Positions 9,559-22,121 of a DNA stretch of 45,241 nucleotides are shown piece by piece. The notes under the pieces were generated by a model. That model saw nothing but the letters and a program-made list of their open reading frames with translations, had not been told where the DNA came from and did not search any database. The DNA is from Sphingobacteriales bacterium (GTDB lineage Bacteria; Bacteroidota; Bacteroidia; AKYH767-A; OLB10), in contig JAJTFW010000008.1 in the NCBI GenBank assembly GCA_021299095.1, forward strand, positions 1 to 45,241, read 5' to 3'. A program made the translations under genes and the position numbers. Position 1 is the first letter of the stretch. Every line of letters begins with the position of its first letter.

Positions 9559-11133
9559 TCAAGGGCGAATTAAACGAATCGCACCATAACCAGGAACACG
9601 AAACAGGTATGCTCCTGCAGGGATGTTATCAATCGCAAAGCGGTTGATTCCTTCCACAACACTGAAGCCTGCGATGCGACGACCGGTCAAATCGGTCAAT
9701 TCTGCATCCGCTGCCTGCGTGCTGACCACCATGAGTTCCGTTGTAAACGGGTTGGGCGAAACACGCATGACTTCGTTCAATGATACCTCCTGTACCGCAC
9801 TCGGGTTTACCGAAATCGGGCGCATACGAATGATGGCCACATCTTCGTTGATGGCGGAACTGTACTCGACTGTACCGCTGAGGACGATTTTTCCGCTGTC
9901 GGTCACCGCCATTCCTCCACCCAACTCGTTCACAGCACCCACTACAGTATTCTGCGTGAAATACCCATTCGTATTGAATGTAATGTCGATTACACCAGTT
10001 GTATCAACCCGTGCAGCCATAAAATCCTTTGCAGTGGCCGCAATGGTATTACTACCTCCAACAATGATTCTGTTATCAGCCTGAATATACATATCACTGA
10101 CCGTACTTGCGGCATTGCTAATGTTAAAGGTGTATTTACCATTGCTTCCGAAGTTGATATCGAACAGTCCGGTGGGCAGGATCCGCGCTACCGCAACGTT
10201 ACTCGAGGAGGTCACCTCATTCCCTACGATTACAATCCGGCCCAAGTTGTCGATATCGAGGGCTCCCATATCGGTCCCGATACCGAAGACCACCTGAATG
10301 CTTCCGGTTGTATTAAAAGAAGGATCCAAAACGCCTGCATTATCAAAACGAAAAACATACATATTGGCTCCGGCTTCACCCCCTACCACGATTTTTCCGT
10401 CTGACTGAACCTTGATTCCTCTGGCAAATTCCGCCTGCGCAGTGGGATTGAACAGCTTTTTCCCTGTTCCATTGAAGGCAGGATCAAGCACTCCATCGGT
10501 GGTCAGTTTAACAACCGCAAAATCGTTGTCCAAGGGCGATCCGCCAGTCCGCGTAGCACCCGCAACCCAGATGCTACCATCGGGAGCGATATCAAAAGCA
10601 CTTGCCAAATCAGGTTGCGTGCCTGATCCGAGCATATCAATAAAGGTCACTCCGTTTGTACCGAAGGTCGGATCGAGCACGCCATTCGAATCGAGCCGAC
10701 ATGCCAGCATGTCCAGTCCGAAACTTCCTGGAGCTGCACCGGAATTAACCGCTACGATGCGGCCAACGTCATCGATTTTCAACTTTGGGGTCATTCCACC
10801 AATGGACTGTTGTGACCCCATACTCACCAAAGCGTTTCCGTCCCCACTGAACGACGTATCGGGATCACCGTTTTCAAGCAAGCGAACAAAGCAGAGCTCG
10901 AAATACCCTGACCCAGGGTTCTTACTGAGTCCGACCGCTATCACACGGCCATCTGGGTACACTGCACAATCAAAGAGGCGATCGATGTTATTGAAGAACA
11001 CGAAATTTTTCAGTCCGTTTGAGTCGAAACTCGAATCAGGAATATAGGATACGGACTGAGCCTTTAAACTCGTTGGATTCAGGCCAAACAGAACCGAAAG
11101 GCTAAGCCCAAGCAGGAATTTGATAGATTTCAT
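9559..11133 (-). CDS. Delta-60 repeat protein with T9SS type A sorting domain
   Basis: A 524-residue secreted protein. A signal peptide (MKSIKFLLGLSLSVLFGL...KAQS) is followed by about seven delta-60 repeats of roughly 55 residues, recognisable by recurring GVLDPTFGTNG-like and DGKIVVGG-like motifs; these form a beta-propeller-like or solenoid array. The last 80 residues (VSPNPFTTELMV...LTGRRIAGF...IPAGAYLFRV) are a T9SS type A sorting domain, so the protein should leave through the SprA pore encoded nearby and be anchored or released at the surface. The ATG at 11133 fits the signal peptide; a GTG at 11148 would add five residues. Its substrate or role is unknown. Confidence 0.88.
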   Translation of the reverse strand: MKSIKFLLGLSLSVLFGLNPTSLKAQSVSYIPDSSFDSNGLKNFVFFNNIDRLFDCAVYPDGRVIAVGLSKNPGSGYFELCFVRLLENGDPDTSFSGDGNALVSMGSQQSIGGMTPKLKIDDVGRIVAVNSGAAPGSFGLDMLACRLDSNGVLDPTFGTNGVTFIDMLGSGTQPDLASAFDIAPDGSIWVAGATRTGGSPLDNDFAVVKLTTDGVLDPAFNGTGKKLFNPTAQAEFARGIKVQSDGKIVVGGEAGANMYVFRFDNAGVLDPSFNTTGSIQVVFGIGTDMGALDIDNLGRIVIVGNEVTSSSNVAVARILPTGLFDINFGSNGKYTFNISNAASTVSDMYIQADNRIIVGGSNTIAATAKDFMAARVDTTGVIDITFNTNGYFTQNTVVGAVNELGGGMAVTDSGKIVLSGTVEYSSAINEDVAIIRMRPISVNPSAVQEVSLNEVMRVSPNPFTTELMVVSTQAADAELTDLTGRRIAGFSVVEGINRFAIDNIPAGAYLFRVPGYGAIRLIRP

Positions 11134-11239
11134 AGGGGTTTGTATCACGCCACAAAGTAAGGCAATCCCTGCCTTGCAACCTCGCCCAAAATCGATGCCC
11201 TTGCCACACGCAAATGAGTGGAAATGACCGAAAAAGGCC

Positions 11240-11247
11240 TATCTTTG
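11240..11247 (+). promoter_or_regulatory. Candidate -7 box upstream of tRNA-Ser repeat locus
   Basis: TATCTTTG matches the Bacteroidota -7 consensus TAnnTTTG and precedes the whole repeat and tRNA-Ser block. If this is the tRNA promoter, the 84-nt repeats are transcribed as a leader of the tRNA precursor. No good -33 element was seen at standard spacing. Confidence 0.35.
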
Positions 11248-11262
11248 CCACTCATTTCGCGG

Positions 11263-11514
11263 AATGATGTCCACATTGTCCTGAAACCCTGTATTTCAGG
11301 CGTGGTTGAAAGAGCATCAATCCAAACATGCAGTAGAATAATACCCGGAGAGGTGTCCGACAGTGCCCTGAAGTCCTGTACTTCAGGGGTGGTTGAAGGA
11401 GCACTTATCCAAAGCAGTAGAATTATTCCCGGAGAGGTGTCCGACAGTGCCTTGAAGTCTTGTACTTCAGGGGTGGTTGAAGGAGCACTTATCCAAACCA
11501 GTAGAATTATTCCC
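11263..11514 (+). repeat. Three 84-nt tandem units built from the 5' half of tRNA-Ser
   Basis: Units lie at 11263-11346 (degenerate), 11347-11430 and 11431-11514, and run directly into the tRNA. The two intact units consist of tRNA-Ser nucleotides 1-14 (GGAGAGGTGTCCGA), a 28-nt insert, tRNA nucleotides 15-30 (GTGGTTGAAGGAGCAC), and a 26-nt spacer ending ATTATTCCC. The insert forms a 9-bp hairpin (CCCTGAAGT, loop CCTGT, ACTTCAGGG) placed where the D-loop would be. The second unit keeps the stem with a G-U pair and the degenerate unit keeps a 7-bp version with one compensatory change, so the hairpin looks maintained. None of the units contains an anticodon or tRNA 3' half. Confidence 0.85.
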
Positions 11515-11724
<210 letters not shown>

Positions 11725-11787
11725 AAGCCTCCCCCCCATCCGGGATCTGCGCAGCTAATCCCGCCCTCTCCGCCAAGCAAAAACCAA

Positions 11788-11808
11788 TGCCCCGCAAGGG
11801 GCATTTTT
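11788..11808 (+). terminator. Duplicated copy of the tRNA-Ser terminator
   Basis: Identical hairpin ATGCCCC-GCAA-GGGGCAT plus T run, carried by the second 74-bp repeat copy 170 bp downstream. It would act as a back-up terminator before the secreted-protein gene at 11993. Confidence 0.75.
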
Positions 11809-11992
11809 CATTTGCAGGATGAGCCAAGCTTGCTTGGTTGAAATCCCGGAAATGAAAAATGGAATGCACGAGATGCCAGGATCGCTGGGTTGATTTTTTT
11901 ATTGGTGAGATACACCAAATTAAACCTGTATCATTCAAGTACTGATTATACTCCCTGAAATCGAATACCTTTCAGTTGAAAATCGTTCAGCT

Positions 11993-13888
11993 ATGAGAAA
12001 ACTGCTATCCTTGATCATTCTGGCGCTTGGATACGAGTCCCTGTTGGCCCAGTGCTTCGTTTCCGTCAGTTCTCCCCAAGCTGCTACCTGCGGCTTGTGT
12101 AATGGAAGTGTGGAGGTTGTGTTTTCAGGCGGGATTCCGCCCTATTCTGTGAACTTCAATTCACAAGCTTACGGAAGTGCTACTGGCGCGCCTCTTCTGA
12201 TTTCGAATGCATGCGCTGGACCCTTCGGGGTTAGTGTTACCGATGGAAACAGTGTGTTGTGCACTGGAATGCTGAACGGTATTGTCGGAGGGAACAGCTC
12301 TGGACCTTTGTCCCTGCAGCTCGTTCTAAACAACCCGACTTGCCCAACCTGCAATGACGGAAGCATCCAAGCGCAAGTCAGCGGAGGCACAGCGCCCTAT
12401 ACCTTCAATTGGTCGAATGGAAGCACGTCGAGTAGCCTCGCCAGCCTGCAGCAGGGTGTGTATTTCCTGTATGTAAGCGATGCAGCGGGTTGTACCGCAA
12501 TCGACACCGTTTTTCTTGGAAGCACACTTAACAATGCGGCTTACCTGTCGGGCAGAGTGTATTTGGACGCCGACAGCAACCATGTTTTTTCGACGGGCGA
12601 TTCACCACTCGCCTACCAGCAGATAGAATGTCAGCAATCGGGTCTGATTGCCTACACGAACCTTCAGGGTGAGTATTTCTTCCCCGAGGCTCCGGGTACA
12701 TACACCATCAGTTATGTAAACAACCCTTTTTATTCAATAAACAACGGCACCGGAGCATATAACGTTACACTGGGAAATACGTCCATAACAAACCTCGACT
12801 TCCCGCTTCAAATCGACTCATTGCTGCGAAGTCCACAGGTGTATACTTATTGCCCGCTGCCACGATGTAATGCCAACTCGACTTTTTACATCAGTCTACT
12901 CAACACCGGCAATGCGATTGATTCGGGTGAAATACGGCTTCAGTTCGACCCCGCAATGACCTTTGTATCATCGCAGCCTGCAGCCACCTTGAATGGTAAT
13001 ACGCTCGTGTTCGGATATTCATCACTGTTACCTACTCAATCCCTCACATGCTCTGCAATTTTTGCGCTGCCCGGAGCCGGAAGCATTTTGAACTTACAAA
13101 GTGAAGCCATTTCAATCGATCAGACCGGAACCATTCTTGCATCCGACACCCTTCAACAATCGGTGAATGTTTTGTGTGCATTCGACCCCAACGACAAAGG
13201 CGTGAGCCCACAAGGCGATGGCTCGTCGCACCGCGTCAATATGAATAGCCAACTCCGATACCTCGTGCGTTTTCAGAATACAGGCAACGACACAGCCTTC
13301 AACGTACTGGTCACAGATACACTGGCGGCCGGTATCGACACCGGTAGCGTACAGGTGATTGCATCCTCCCACCCTTGCTGGGTTCAGCGAAGCAATGGAA
13401 ATATACTTCGCTTTTATTTCACCAACATCCAACTGCCAGACAGCAACGTGAACGAAGAAGAAAGTCACGGATATGTACTATTCAGTTGCACAGGCAACAG
13501 CACGAACATAGACCCAACCGCAGTGACCAATTCCGCCAATATTTTCTTCGATGCGAATCCTCCCGTCATCACAAACAGTACGCTGACCACCTTTAGCAAC
13601 CTTAGCACAGGCTTGGCTTTTGTTGAAGATCCTAAGGAATTCGTCTTGCTGGCCACTCCAACTCCATTTCAGGATTACTGTACGATACAAATTGCAAATC
13701 CGGATAAAGGCGCGCAGTATTCCTACCGGATCCAGGACATGATGGGAAATACCTGCATGACTTCCGGAATCATAACTGAGAGCTGGTTTGTCGTTCCGCG
13801 TAGTGGGCTCGATGCAGGCATTTACATCTTGAACGTGATCGACCAAAGGAGTGCCCGAAGTGGTGTAACCAGACTGGTCGTCCATTGA
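11993..13888 (+). CDS. Secreted SprB-repeat protein with T9SS sorting domain
   Basis: A 631-residue protein. The signal peptide is residues 1 to about 19 (ending LLAQC). Residues 20-175 contain two SprB-like repeats (GTAPYTFNWSNGSTSSSLASL type). Residues 180-270 look like an SdrD B/Cna-B-like domain (SGRVYLDADSNHVFSTGDSPL). Residues about 270-540 form a conserved-repeat/DUF11-type adhesin domain (FDPNDKGVSPQG, LRYLVRFQNTGNDTAFNVLVTDTL). The last 80 residues (ATPTPFQDYCTIQI...LDAGIYILNVID) match a T9SS type A sorting domain, although PTP replaces the usual PNP. It follows the duplicated tRNA-Ser terminators and is probably its own transcription unit. A surface or extracellular adhesin role is inferred from the architecture. 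Confidence 0.87.
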   Translation: MRKLLSLIILALGYESLLAQCFVSVSSPQAATCGLCNGSVEVVFSGGIPPYSVNFNSQAYGSATGAPLLISNACAGPFGVSVTDGNSVLCTGMLNGIVGGNSSGPLSLQLVLNNPTCPTCNDGSIQAQVSGGTAPYTFNWSNGSTSSSLASLQQGVYFLYVSDAAGCTAIDTVFLGSTLNNAAYLSGRVYLDADSNHVFSTGDSPLAYQQIECQQSGLIAYTNLQGEYFFPEAPGTYTISYVNNPFYSINNGTGAYNVTLGNTSITNLDFPLQIDSLLRSPQVYTYCPLPRCNANSTFYISLLNTGNAIDSGEIRLQFDPAMTFVSSQPAATLNGNTLVFGYSSLLPTQSLTCSAIFALPGAGSILNLQSEAISIDQTGTILASDTLQQSVNVLCAFDPNDKGVSPQGDGSSHRVNMNSQLRYLVRFQNTGNDTAFNVLVTDTLAAGIDTGSVQVIASSHPCWVQRSNGNILRFYFTNIQLPDSNVNEEESHGYVLFSCTGNSTNIDPTAVTNSANIFFDANPPVITNSTLTTFSNLSTGLAFVEDPKEFVLLATPTPFQDYCTIQIANPDKGAQYSYRIQDMMGNTCMTSGIITESWFVVPRSGLDAGIYILNVIDQRSARSGVTRLVVH

Positions 13889-14013
13889 TTATGAATTTGA
13901 AGTCTGATGGGGAGAGCATAGCAACATGATTGCACTCATCACTTCTCTCAATAAAACTTCAGGATAGAAATAATCGATTTCAACATCCGCATTCGATTTC
14001 GTTTTGAGGGCAA

Positions 14014-14466
14014 TCAGGACCTGTACAGAATTCCATTGGCGAAAGCAGTAAGCCGCTGCATGCGAAGCAAAGCCACACCTAGTAAACCACCGATGCAATC
14101 GGCGAGAAAATCGATTGGGTCGGCCTGGCGATCGGTCAAGATAAATCCTTGATACAGTTCAATGAGGCCGCCATAGAGGATGGCCATTAGCCATGCCGTA
14201 CGGATTGGATTGCTGCGCATCCAGTGGCCTGGATGAGCGCGATTGAATCCCAATGCAAGCAAGAAGACCAGCGCGGAATAAAAAGCAAAGTGTCCGACTT
14301 TGTCGGGCTCAAACAAATCGAAGAGCGTTGGAATGTGGATTCCAGGTGGCGTAAAGGTGGAAAGCAGTAAAATCAAAAAGGCCCAGAGTAGTCCGGGCCA
14401 ATGTGTTTTAACACCACCTGATGAAATCACATCAGGCACCGATGAGGGCTTTGTAGGCGTCGGCAT
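14014..14466 (-). CDS. VanZ-like membrane protein
   Basis: About 150 residues with four hydrophobic segments ([57 protein letters not shown]) and the VanZ-like pattern KVGHFAFY...ELYQ...D...D. VanZ family members are small integral membrane proteins of uncertain function; only the enterococcal one is linked to low teicoplanin resistance. Start choices are the ATG at 14466 (35-nt overlap with gcvH) or GTG codons at 14439 and 14430 next to the gcvH stop. The close coupling to gcvH places it in the sprA operon block. Confidence 0.8.
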   Translation of the reverse strand: MPTPTKPSSVPDVISSGGVKTHWPGLLWAFLILLLSTFTPPGIHIPTLFDLFEPDKVGHFAFYSALVFLLALGFNRAHPGHWMRSNPIRTAWLMAILYGGLIELYQGFILTDRQADPIDFLADCIGGLLGVALLRMQRLTAFANGILYRS

Positions 14467-14812
14467 CGAGCAATGTAGCCACCTGGGCTGCATCGGTAAT
14501 TTTCACCTTAACCATCCAACCATCACCATAAGGATCCTTGTTCACAAGTTCGGGCTGCGATTCAAGGCTTGGGTTCAACTCGAGTACTTCACCTGTAAGG
14601 GGCATGAACAGATCCGACACGGTTTTGACCGCCTCTACCGTTCCGAACACCGCCTCCTGATCAACCGTTTCGCCAATGGTTTCGATTTCGACGTACACGA
14701 TATCTCCCAACTCGCCTTGGGCGAAATCGGTGATGCCGATGGTTGCCGTATCGCCGTCGATACGCACCCATTCGTGGTCCTTGGTGTATTTGAGTTCAGC
14801 AGGAATGTTCAT
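14432..14812 (-). CDS. gcvH: Glycine cleavage system H protein
   Basis: A 126-residue lipoyl-carrier protein that shuttles the aminomethyl group between the P, T and L proteins of glycine cleavage in the cytoplasm. The lipoylation site is Lys63 in [22 protein letters not shown] near the N terminus and the C-terminal DGWMVKVKI segment match the family, and the length is typical. It lies 34 nt downstream of sprA on the same strand and overlaps the vanZ-like gene. The P and T protein genes are not in the window. Association of gcvH with sprA reflects gene order in Bacteroidota rather than a known functional link. Confidence 0.96.
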   Translation of the reverse strand: MNIPAELKYTKDHEWVRIDGDTATIGITDFAQGELGDIVYVEIETIGETVDQEAVFGTVEAVKTVSDLFMPLTGEVLELNPSLESQPELVNKDPYGDGWMVKVKITDAAQVATLLDADAYKALIGA

Positions 14813-14846
14813 GGCTTTTGTTTGGTCAAAAATAATGATTTGGATT

Positions 14847-17800
14847 TTACTGCGACAGGGAGAAACGCACCTCGATACCGGTCAGGATATTGGATGTGGG
14901 GAAAGAGGTGGAAATTACCGGGGTGTTAATGGTCTGTTCATAGAACAAACGCATATTGAGGCGCTCGTTCACCGCGTAATCAGCCGCACCTTTGATGGAG
15001 TACACATTCAAGCCTGCTGTTGGTTGGTTAACGCCCTCTTGCAGCCTGCGGATAATGGTGATGTTTCTGCGGGCAGAGAAATCAGCCGTAAGGTTGAGGC
15101 TGTTGCTGGCGATGGTTTTGCGCCCTCCAATGGCAAAGGGTAATTTGAATTTGGGTATGCGGTACCCGAAGCCCAAAACGATTTCGTTTCCTTTCACTTC
15201 GGTGATTTGTACCCCTGCGTAGGTCAGCGACACGTTGCGATCGCGCCGGAATTCAGCACGGGTCTGCATGCTGTTCTTCCAGGTGATGTCCACTCCGAGC
15301 AGTGGTCCGAATTGCTCGCTCATGGAAATCTGTGTGAGTTCGCGGCGAGGCACGAAGTTTCCGGCAATATCGCGTGTAATGGGCGTAGGTGCGTCAACGT
15401 AACTGGCATTACGCTGGAAACTGTTCACGCTGTATGTGGCCCTGTAGCCATGGGTCAGGTTTACACTTGTGAAGATTTTCTTAAACAAGGGCAATTTACC
15501 CAGTCCATCGTATGTGATGCGCCAATTGGGCAGGGGAATAGCTGGGAATGCGCTCAACCCGACTTTACCAGGGGCCTGACCGGTATACGCTGAGATGAAA
15601 GCCAGTGCCAGCACTTCCTGCTGCGTTCCACTATAACCGTCGTTGTACACCACACCGAATGTGTCGGGCGCTGCAAAACCGATGGAGTTGGGATTCAGAG
15701 CCGCAAGTCGTTCCGAAAGCAACTTACGGTTGGCATTGAATGCATCGAAGGTCGTACTGTTGTAGGTGGTCGGATCATCTTTGACAAAGGCCGTGTTCCA
15801 GGCAATGACGGAGATGCTGAAGTTTCCGGTCTCGGTGATTCCCTGCGAAGAGAAGTCGCTACCGTTCCATCGGAAATATTCGCTGTTGTTGCGACTGAAC
15901 TGTCGGGTTGCACTGAGTTCGATTTTCAACCCTGTAATGGGTTCGATGGACGATCTGCCGCTGAAATTGGATGAGTATGTTCGCGACAAGGGGTTGTTGA
16001 GTGCCGTGTCGGTTGTAATCCAACGCCCCAACACAGCCTGACTGCGGATGTCACGCTGAGAGCCAGTCACAAAACCCCAACCCGGCGAATTGGCATCCAG
16101 GTCCTGGCCCAGCACATCGCTGTAATTGACATAGCCTGGCAGAGAGGTACCCATGTTTTCGGAATAGGTAAACCCGACTGTTTTCACACCCATGATCATT
16201 TTTCCGAAAAAGCGAACGGCATCGGGGATTTCGGCTGGCTTCTTCACTTTTTTACCCTTGGTGGTATCCTGTGCGGCTTTGAGATCTCCCGGCTTCTTGA
16301 CCTCGGGCTCCTTCTTCACCTCGGACTTGGTTTTGGGTGGAGCCTTGGGTTTGGGCGAGTTGAGCTTCTTTAGGAACGGCACTTTGTTGTACAGAGTGGT
16401 CAGCGTGAAATTGCCGTTGAGCTGTTTGGTATTGCTGTTCTGAATCGTGTTACCGGTACGCGGATCGGTGGTGAATTCACCGTTGACCGGCGAACGCAGG
16501 AACTGGCCGGCTGTCCAGCCATAATTGAATCCATACCGCACATTCATGGTGACCCAATCGGTAAGCGGAAACTTATTCAGCGGAACCTGGTAAGAGACAT
16601 TGCCCTGATGCGTGTAGGTCTTGTTTCGACCAAGCAGGTAATTCTTTCCCCAGATATTGCTCTTGATTGAATCCCTATCCTCGTCGGTGTCAATTTTTCC
16701 TTCAGGTTCGTCGACCACCGAATAATTGTTGGCAGTGAAATCGATTTTGATGCTGCGCGTCAGGTCGTACTTGAAGTCGTACAACCTGCGCATCTCGAAG
16801 TTCTTATTGAAGAACGTATCGCGAATGATATCGTTGAATCCGGTGTTGTTTCGGAATAATTTCTCGCCATACAGACGTGAAACATCGTAGCGGAAATTGA
16901 GGCTCGTGGGAAGCAGGTTGAGGTTGACCTCTTTGAGTGGCTTAAGGTATTTACCCTGGAAAGCCTTGGCCTTTCCAAGCGGTGTAATATACTTGGGTGT
17001 TGTATTGTAATTATACCCCAGAGATCCCCGGTGGGTCTTCATCACATCGTATTCGATGTTGATGTCGCGGTGAAACACCTCGTCGTAGCCATACGAGAGG
17101 TTGAAGTTCTCAATATCGTATACCTTTTGCTTCGCACTCGATCCTGACCGGTTCTTCTTCACATTGGTGAAATTGATGGCCTTGGTCTGGGTATAATCCT
17201 GTGAGCGGCGTTTGATCTCCCGGCGCTCGGATTTGGAATCGGCGTTATCGAGCGATTTGCTGAAGAGCACGTCTTGGTCGAGCGGATCATACTGTGGATT
17301 ACGGATAACCGCACCGTAGTTCACATACATCGGAATATCGACATTGGCCGATTGCGGGAGAAATTTCCCGAGATAAACCGATGAGGTGACGTTGAAGGTG
17401 GTTTCACTGTTCACCGGGCGCTCACTCACCTTTTGCTCGAGCGGCCCGAATCCGGCCGACTTATGCTGTCCGGCAACAGTCACATTGCCGATATCGGCAA
17501 GCTTGGCATTGACACGGGCATTGGCTGCCCAGCCGCCTTGTTTGCTGAAGTCGGTAAGCCGCAATTCGTTGACCCAAACCTCACCACACTTGGCTTGTCC
17601 ATCATCGGGACCGCCAGCCAGCGGATCTCGTTTGGGATTCCGCACTCCAATCATGATGCACCGCACAGAGCTCAGGGATGGATTTCCGCGAATCGAGAAA
17701 TTTCGATTCGTGCCTGATTCCTTCTCGGTGTACACACCGGTGATGTTGATGCTGCCCCCTGAATTATCGACGGCCTTGTTCCGTCGGAGTTTCATGTCCA

Positions 17801-20800
17801 CAAAGCTTTCCAGGTTGAGGTCGATACTGTTGGCGTTGGGCCAGATGGCATCGGGAGAGGTTGAAGCCCAACCGGTAACCGACAGGGGTACTTCGTATTC
17901 GTAGTAGTTCTCGTTGAAGTCGTTGCCTAAACGCACAAACACGTTGAGGTCACCATTCTTGAGCGCATCTTCATCGCCGCTAGCCTCGGCGTGAATAAAC
18001 ATCTTGATGGTATTGTAAAGGCGCAGATCCAGGTCGATGTTTTTGAATGCTGCTCGCGCATCCCCGTCTTCCAGATTACAGACTTTCATCGCGAGTGATT
18101 GTTCGTTGAGGCGCTGCAATACCGTTGATCCAATATTAACCTCCTGGTTAATACCTGGGGGAATCACATAATTGATAGGTGTACGCTTGCCGTTCTCTTC
18201 GATGTTGACCACCGCTATATCGAAAGTCGAATTATTGGGATCAGTTCCAATTACATCGCCGGTGCTGCGTAAGTCGTAGGAATACTTCCTCCATTCACCA
18301 CGAAGTAACTCCAGTCGTGCAAAACGCAGGGTCATGGGCTCATCAAAGCCCGCCATGAACATTCGGATGAAACTGATGGTGTTGAATCCCTGAATGTCGC
18401 CGATGCGCGTGATGTTCGGATTGGTGCCGGCCACCTCGCGAATCGGAACCTTGAACTGGTACCAGGTAATCTGATCGCTTGTTCCGTTGGGGAGATTCAC
18501 TGTACGGGTAACCTTGTCGACGATGAAGTTCTGTCCGACTTCCATCTCACCCGGACGTAGAGAAACCCGGTATTGGTAATACTGCTCACTGGCTTCCTGG
18601 TTGAAATCCTTGTTCACATCGGAAACATCGGGCAGCGTTGTCGCCGCAGTTGGGTAGGCCTCTGGCGATTGTTGGTCGGTGGGAGAGTTTCCATCCGGAT
18701 TGCTGAACTTCTTATACCGGTCAAGGATACCCTTGTTCTGACTATCATAATCGCTGCCACGGTAATAGTGGTAGTTATCCGAACTCGGATCGGCTAGCGC
18801 CTCTTGGTATACCGACGGCAACACAGCCGAATTCATTTGAGCGAGGTAATCCTGGAAGAAGGAAGGTTCAAGCGTGTTACGCAGACCATCGAAACCCACA
18901 TCTTGAAACTGACGGGCATCGGGGTTATTGTCAAACGCATAAATGATGGGCGGTTGTGTACGCGGAGTGTATCCCCAAATGGTCGGACTCGCAAGCGCAG
19001 TATCGCCATCTACCGGCAATCCATTCTCGTATTCGAGCTTACCGTCCTTCAATACATCCTCACTCACGTTACCCAGGTTGAAATACAGATCACCACCGGT
19101 TTGCGATACGTTTTGGGTATTCGAGTTGAACGGATCCATCATCCAGAACTGGATGAATTCCACGTTGGCCACATCGAAATCAGTTGTTTCGATCCGACGC
19201 ATGATACCACCCCAACGACTGGCGGGATTATTTAATTTTCCGCTTTGCGCGATACCGGCACTTATTCCAGAAACCGGCTGTACATCGAAGTTGTAGGGGC
19301 CACGATCTTCCGGATAAAATGATACGTTGAATACCGGCAGCACGACTGTTTGACCTTGCGGCGCATCGCGGTTGGGGAAAATCTCCTTCTCCGGAACCTG
19401 ACGCACCAGGTGATTGGAGATCTCATCATCATCGATGTTAGGAGGCGTTACACCTTGTACGTTCCGGTAAAACAGTGGATCGATGATGTACCAGTTGAAT
19501 AGGGCACGGTTCTTTCCGTAATCAAGGGTTGTGCTGTTTGCCTCGGGACGCAAGCTGACAGGAGCCGAAGCAAGCATCCAGCTCCCGACATTCCGCAAAT
19601 CGATGGTGGACTGACTGCCTTCAAAATCGTCGATATACGCGGTGCCGTTCTTTCCGATTGCCCGGTTATTTCCGGGAACCAGATTGGCAAATTCACCGGA
19701 CACAGTGATGTTGGAGGGCTCCTTGGTGGTAATTCCCGGCAACTTATCAATCATCTTGGTGAGCCAGCGGGATTCGGTTCTCCAGGTACCATCAACACCC
19801 CAAATGGTATTTGCGATGGGTTCATCACCGATATTGACTTTCTGGGTTATGGGGCGTTCGTTCAGCCGCAACAGCGTACCGCCGAGTACCAGATCCTTGT
19901 TGATGGTATAATCAAAGCGTGAGCCGAAAAGCGTCTTGGACTGTATGCTGAACAGCGTATTGCTTTCGAGTGAAATGTTGATGGCTGTTCCTGCATTGAG
20001 GATGGACTGATTGATAATTTTGACACGGCCCAGGTTGTAATCCACCGTGTAATCTACGTTCTCGACTAGTGGTGCTCCTCCCGCTGTAACCTTCACCGAA
20101 CCCTGCGGAATGTTAATGGCGTTCAGAGGGATATCGGAACCGAACTTACTGACGTAACTACCCTTCAGACTGAACTTATTCTTCTCGGCCTGCTGGATGG
20201 CGAAAATGCGGGTGGAGTCGTAAAGCGCGTCGTAGGCATAGGGTTGTGCAGAAAGCGAATCCGTGAATTTGCTCCGCAAGTAGGGTCCGAAGGGCTCCCG
20301 AACAGGAAATATGATCCGACCGGAAGCACTATTGATGGTCACACCTTCAATGAAATCGAATTCCCCATCGGGGCGGGGATCGTTGTTCACATTCAGCTTA
20401 TCGAGGTTGAATAGCCGGTTAAGTGGCTTGGCATACACATTCGGCTGGGAAGGTGTGGTCGGGATGTAGTTCAACCTGTTTCCGATGGTATCGACGTAAT
20501 AGAGCACATCGAGACGAAAATCCTTCTTATCGATTTGGAAGCCGCCCAGTGCATACACGTTCTTCATCATAAGATCCCAGGTTGGCAATTGGGTGTTGTT
20601 CACCCTGGCCTTGACGAGCTTAAGGAAGAGTACTTTGGGCGGCTCAACACCTGTATTGGTCAGGTCACCTACGCGATAGACTTTACCACCAATGGTGTAT
20701 TCATAAGCAACAGCAAGCACCTCATTGCCATTGAGTGCCTGGTTGAGTGAAATGTAACCGAGGCGCGGGTTGAATGAATATTCAGTGGGCTGCAGCCGTC

Positions 20801-22121
20801 GGGCGTTTTGCACCACTTCATAATCACGGGATGGCACGAACGCTGAAATGCCGCCAATGGTATTCTGTACTGTATTCACATCGCGCAGATCAGTGTTAGC
20901 ATTGAGGTATGCGTAGAGATTGTTTGATGAGTCGGATGGATAGGGTACGTTGTAGGGTGGCGTGTTGACAATAACGCCGCTCTGGTTGTAAAACGCATTC
21001 TCTCCAAGGTCCATGGTAGCCAGGATTGTTCGCGTGTTATCCGTGCTGTTGTTCCGGTTTGTCACCCACACTTCGAGTCGTGTAATGACCACCAGTGAGT
21101 TGATGAAAGGCAAATCGGACAAGGCCACATCGTACTGATTCTTAAAGTATCCGCCGAGAAAATAGTGACGGTTCACTTCATACTGATCGCAGGGGATATC
21201 GAACTTGGTGGTGGTTGCCCCACCCTTTACCTCGATATTGGAGGCCTGACCGCGCTGCTGGGACAGCAGACTGGTGACCATCAGGCGGCCGAACTTGAGT
21301 TGTGTTTTTAAACCGAAAAGACTCTGGCTACCCTGAATCAACTGACTGTTGAGGGGGAGATTCACATTACCGGCCTCGATCTTTTGGATGATTTCATCTT
21401 CGTAGCCCGTATACTCGAGTTTCATCTGATTCTCGAAATCGAAGCTTGCCTGCGTGTTGTAATTGGTGGTGATTTTGAGTTTCTCCCCGATGTTGCCGAT
21501 TACATTCATCTGGATTTGCTCTCGAAAATCGAAGGTGGTGATCTTGCGCTGGCGCTCCGGCAAAGTCGGGTTATCGTACCGGCTAATGTTCAGACCGAAG
21601 GCCAGTGAAGCAGAGCCCTGTGGGCGAATGTCGATGGTATTGCCACCGAAAATCCGGTTGAAGGCTTCACCGCCCACATACAAACGGGGTGCGTAGCCTT
21701 TGCGTTGTGCAATGTTGTCCGCATTGGCCTTCTGCTTCCAATACCCCTTGGTGCTTTTGGCAAACTCGGCTTCCTTGAACTCCTCGAAGGTCATGTAACT
21801 CGGGTTGCGGAAAAAACCGTCGCCGAGCCGCTCGTAAATGTCATACTGCCGCTCCTCGGGGTTGTATATCACCTCGGTGTTGATGTTCGAGGGATTACCG
21901 AGATACATCGGACTTTGTGGAGTGGGCGTATTGTATGGATCCGACCAACGATCATCGAATGGATAAGGTAACTGAACAGCGGTCGAATCCGAGTCGGGCA
22001 GCGCAATAAACGGCAGCTCCTCCAAAAACAAGGGTAAGGCATCGGGACCGGTTGCCCACACCATCCCCATCAGCGACAGAAAGCTGATCGCAAAAAGGAA
22101 AAAAGATTTTAAACGGGTCAA
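14847..22121 (-). CDS. sprA: T9SS outer-membrane translocon protein SprA (Sov)
   Basis: A giant protein of about 2424 residues, the normal SprA size. SprA is the very large beta-barrel pore of the type IX secretion system through which CTD-bearing proteins cross the outer membrane, and it is needed for gliding in relatives. The N terminus is a signal peptide ([21 protein letters not shown]) followed by the SprA N-terminal region (PLYLG-like [30 protein letters not shown]). The body shows alternating barrel-strand sequence. A Lys/Pro-rich linker (around 16235-16360) lies between late barrel strands. The C terminus ends in [12 protein letters not shown]. The frame is open back to 22364 inside ruvA, but no ATG precedes the signal peptide; a TTG at 22121 is the best start. 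It sits between ruvA and gcvH. Confidence 0.95.
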   Translation of the reverse strand: MTRLKSFFLFAISFLSLMGMVWATGPDALPLFLEELPFIALPDSDSTAVQLPYPFDDRWSDPYNTPTPQSPMYLGNPSNINTEVIYNPEERQYDIYERLGDGFFRNPSYMTFEEFKEAEFAKSTKGYWKQKANADNIAQRKGYAPRLYVGGEAFNRIFGGNTIDIRPQGSASLAFGLNISRYDNPTLPERQRKITTFDFREQIQMNVIGNIGEKLKITTNYNTQASFDFENQMKLEYTGYEDEIIQKIEAGNVNLPLNSQLIQGSQSLFGLKTQLKFGRLMVTSLLSQQRGQASNIEVKGGATTTKFDIPCDQYEVNRHYFLGGYFKNQYDVALSDLPFINSLVVITRLEVWVTNRNNSTDNTRTILATMDLGENAFYNQSGVIVNTPPYNVPYPSDSSNNLYAYLNANTDLRDVNTVQNTIGGISAFVPSRDYEVVQNARRLQPTEYSFNPRLGYISLNQALNGNEVLAVAYEYTIGGKVYRVGDLTNTGVEPPKVLFLKLVKARVNNTQLPTWDLMMKNVYALGGFQIDKKDFRLDVLYYVDTIGNRLNYIPTTPSQPNVYAKPLNRLFNLDKLNVNNDPRPDGEFDFIEGVTINSASGRIIFPVREPFGPYLRSKFTDSLSAQPYAYDALYDSTRIFAIQQAEKNKFSLKGSYVSKFGSDIPLNAINIPQGSVKVTAGGAPLVENVDYTVDYNLGRVKIINQSILNAGTAINISLESNTLFSIQSKTLFGSRFDYTINKDLVLGGTLLRLNERPITQKVNIGDEPIANTIWGVDGTWRTESRWLTKMIDKLPGITTKEPSNITVSGEFANLVPGNNRAIGKNGTAYIDDFEGSQSTIDLRNVGSWMLASAPVSLRPEANSTTLDYGKNRALFNWYIIDPLFYRNVQGVTPPNIDDDEISNHLVRQVPEKEIFPNRDAPQGQTVVLPVFNVSFYPEDRGPYNFDVQPVSGISAGIAQSGKLNNPASRWGGIMRRIETTDFDVANVEFIQFWMMDPFNSNTQNVSQTGGDLYFNLGNVSEDVLKDGKLEYENGLPVDGDTALASPTIWGYTPRTQPPIIYAFDNNPDARQFQDVGFDGLRNTLEPSFFQDYLAQMNSAVLPSVYQEALADPSSDNYHYYRGSDYDSQNKGILDRYKKFSNPDGNSPTDQQSPEAYPTAATTLPDVSDVNKDFNQEASEQYYQYRVSLRPGEMEVGQNFIVDKVTRTVNLPNGTSDQITWYQFKVPIREVAGTNPNITRIGDIQGFNTISFIRMFMAGFDEPMTLRFARLELLRGEWRKYSYDLRSTGDVIGTDPNNSTFDIAVVNIEENGKRTPINYVIPPGINQEVNIGSTVLQRLNEQSLAMKVCNLEDGDARAAFKNIDLDLRLYNTIKMFIHAEASGDEDALKNGDLNVFVRLGNDFNENYYEYEVPLSVTGWASTSPDAIWPNANSIDLNLESFVDMKLRRNKAVDNSGGSINITGVYTEKESGTNRNFSIRGNPSLSSVRCIMIGVRNPKRDPLAGGPDDGQAKCGEVWVNELRLTDFSKQGGWAANARVNAKLADIGNVTVAGQHKSAGFGPLEQKVSERPVNSETTFNVTSSVYLGKFLPQSANVDIPMYVNYGAVIRNPQYDPLDQDVLFSKSLDNADSKSERREIKRRSQDYTQTKAINFTNVKKNRSGSSAKQKVYDIENFNLSYGYDEVFHRDINIEYDVMKTHRGSLGYNYNTTPKYITPLGKAKAFQGKYLKPLKEVNLNLLPTSLNFRYDVSRLYGEKLFRNNTGFNDIIRDTFFNKNFEMRRLYDFKYDLTRSIKIDFTANNYSVVDEPEGKIDTDEDRDSIKSNIWGKNYLLGRNKTYTHQGNVSYQVPLNKFPLTDWVTMNVRYGFNYGWTAGQFLRSPVNGEFTTDPRTGNTIQNSNTKQLNGNFTLTTLYNKVPFLKKLNSPKPKAPPKTKSEVKKEPEVKKPGDLKAAQDTTKGKKVKKPAEIPDAVRFFGKMIMGVKTVGFTYSENMGTSLPGYVNYSDVLGQDLDANSPGWGFVTGSQRDIRSQAVLGRWITTDTALNNPLSRTYSSNFSGRSSIEPITGLKIELSATRQFSRNNSEYFRWNGSDFSSQGITETGNFSISVIAWNTAFVKDDPTTYNSTTFDAFNANRKLLSERLAALNPNSIGFAAPDTFGVVYNDGYSGTQQEVLALAFISAYTGQAPGKVGLSAFPAIPLPNWRITYDGLGKLPLFKKIFTSVNLTHGYRATYSVNSFQRNASYVDAPTPITRDIAGNFVPRRELTQISMSEQFGPLLGVDITWKNSMQTRAEFRRDRNVSLTYAGVQITEVKGNEIVLGFGYRIPKFKLPFAIGGRKTIASNSLNLTADFSARRNITIIRRLQEGVNQPTAGLNVYSIKGAADYAVNERLNMRLFYEQTINTPVISTSFPTSNILTGIEVRFSLSQ

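Noticed and set aside
10412-11047. A 211-codon frame antisense to the delta-60 gene
   Set aside because: Repetitive coding DNA on the opposite strand explains it; the minus-strand product has a signal peptide, repeats and a sorting domain.
18804-19296. Plus-strand frames inside sprA
   Set aside because: They are antisense to a well-supported SprA reading frame and show no domain or start signal.
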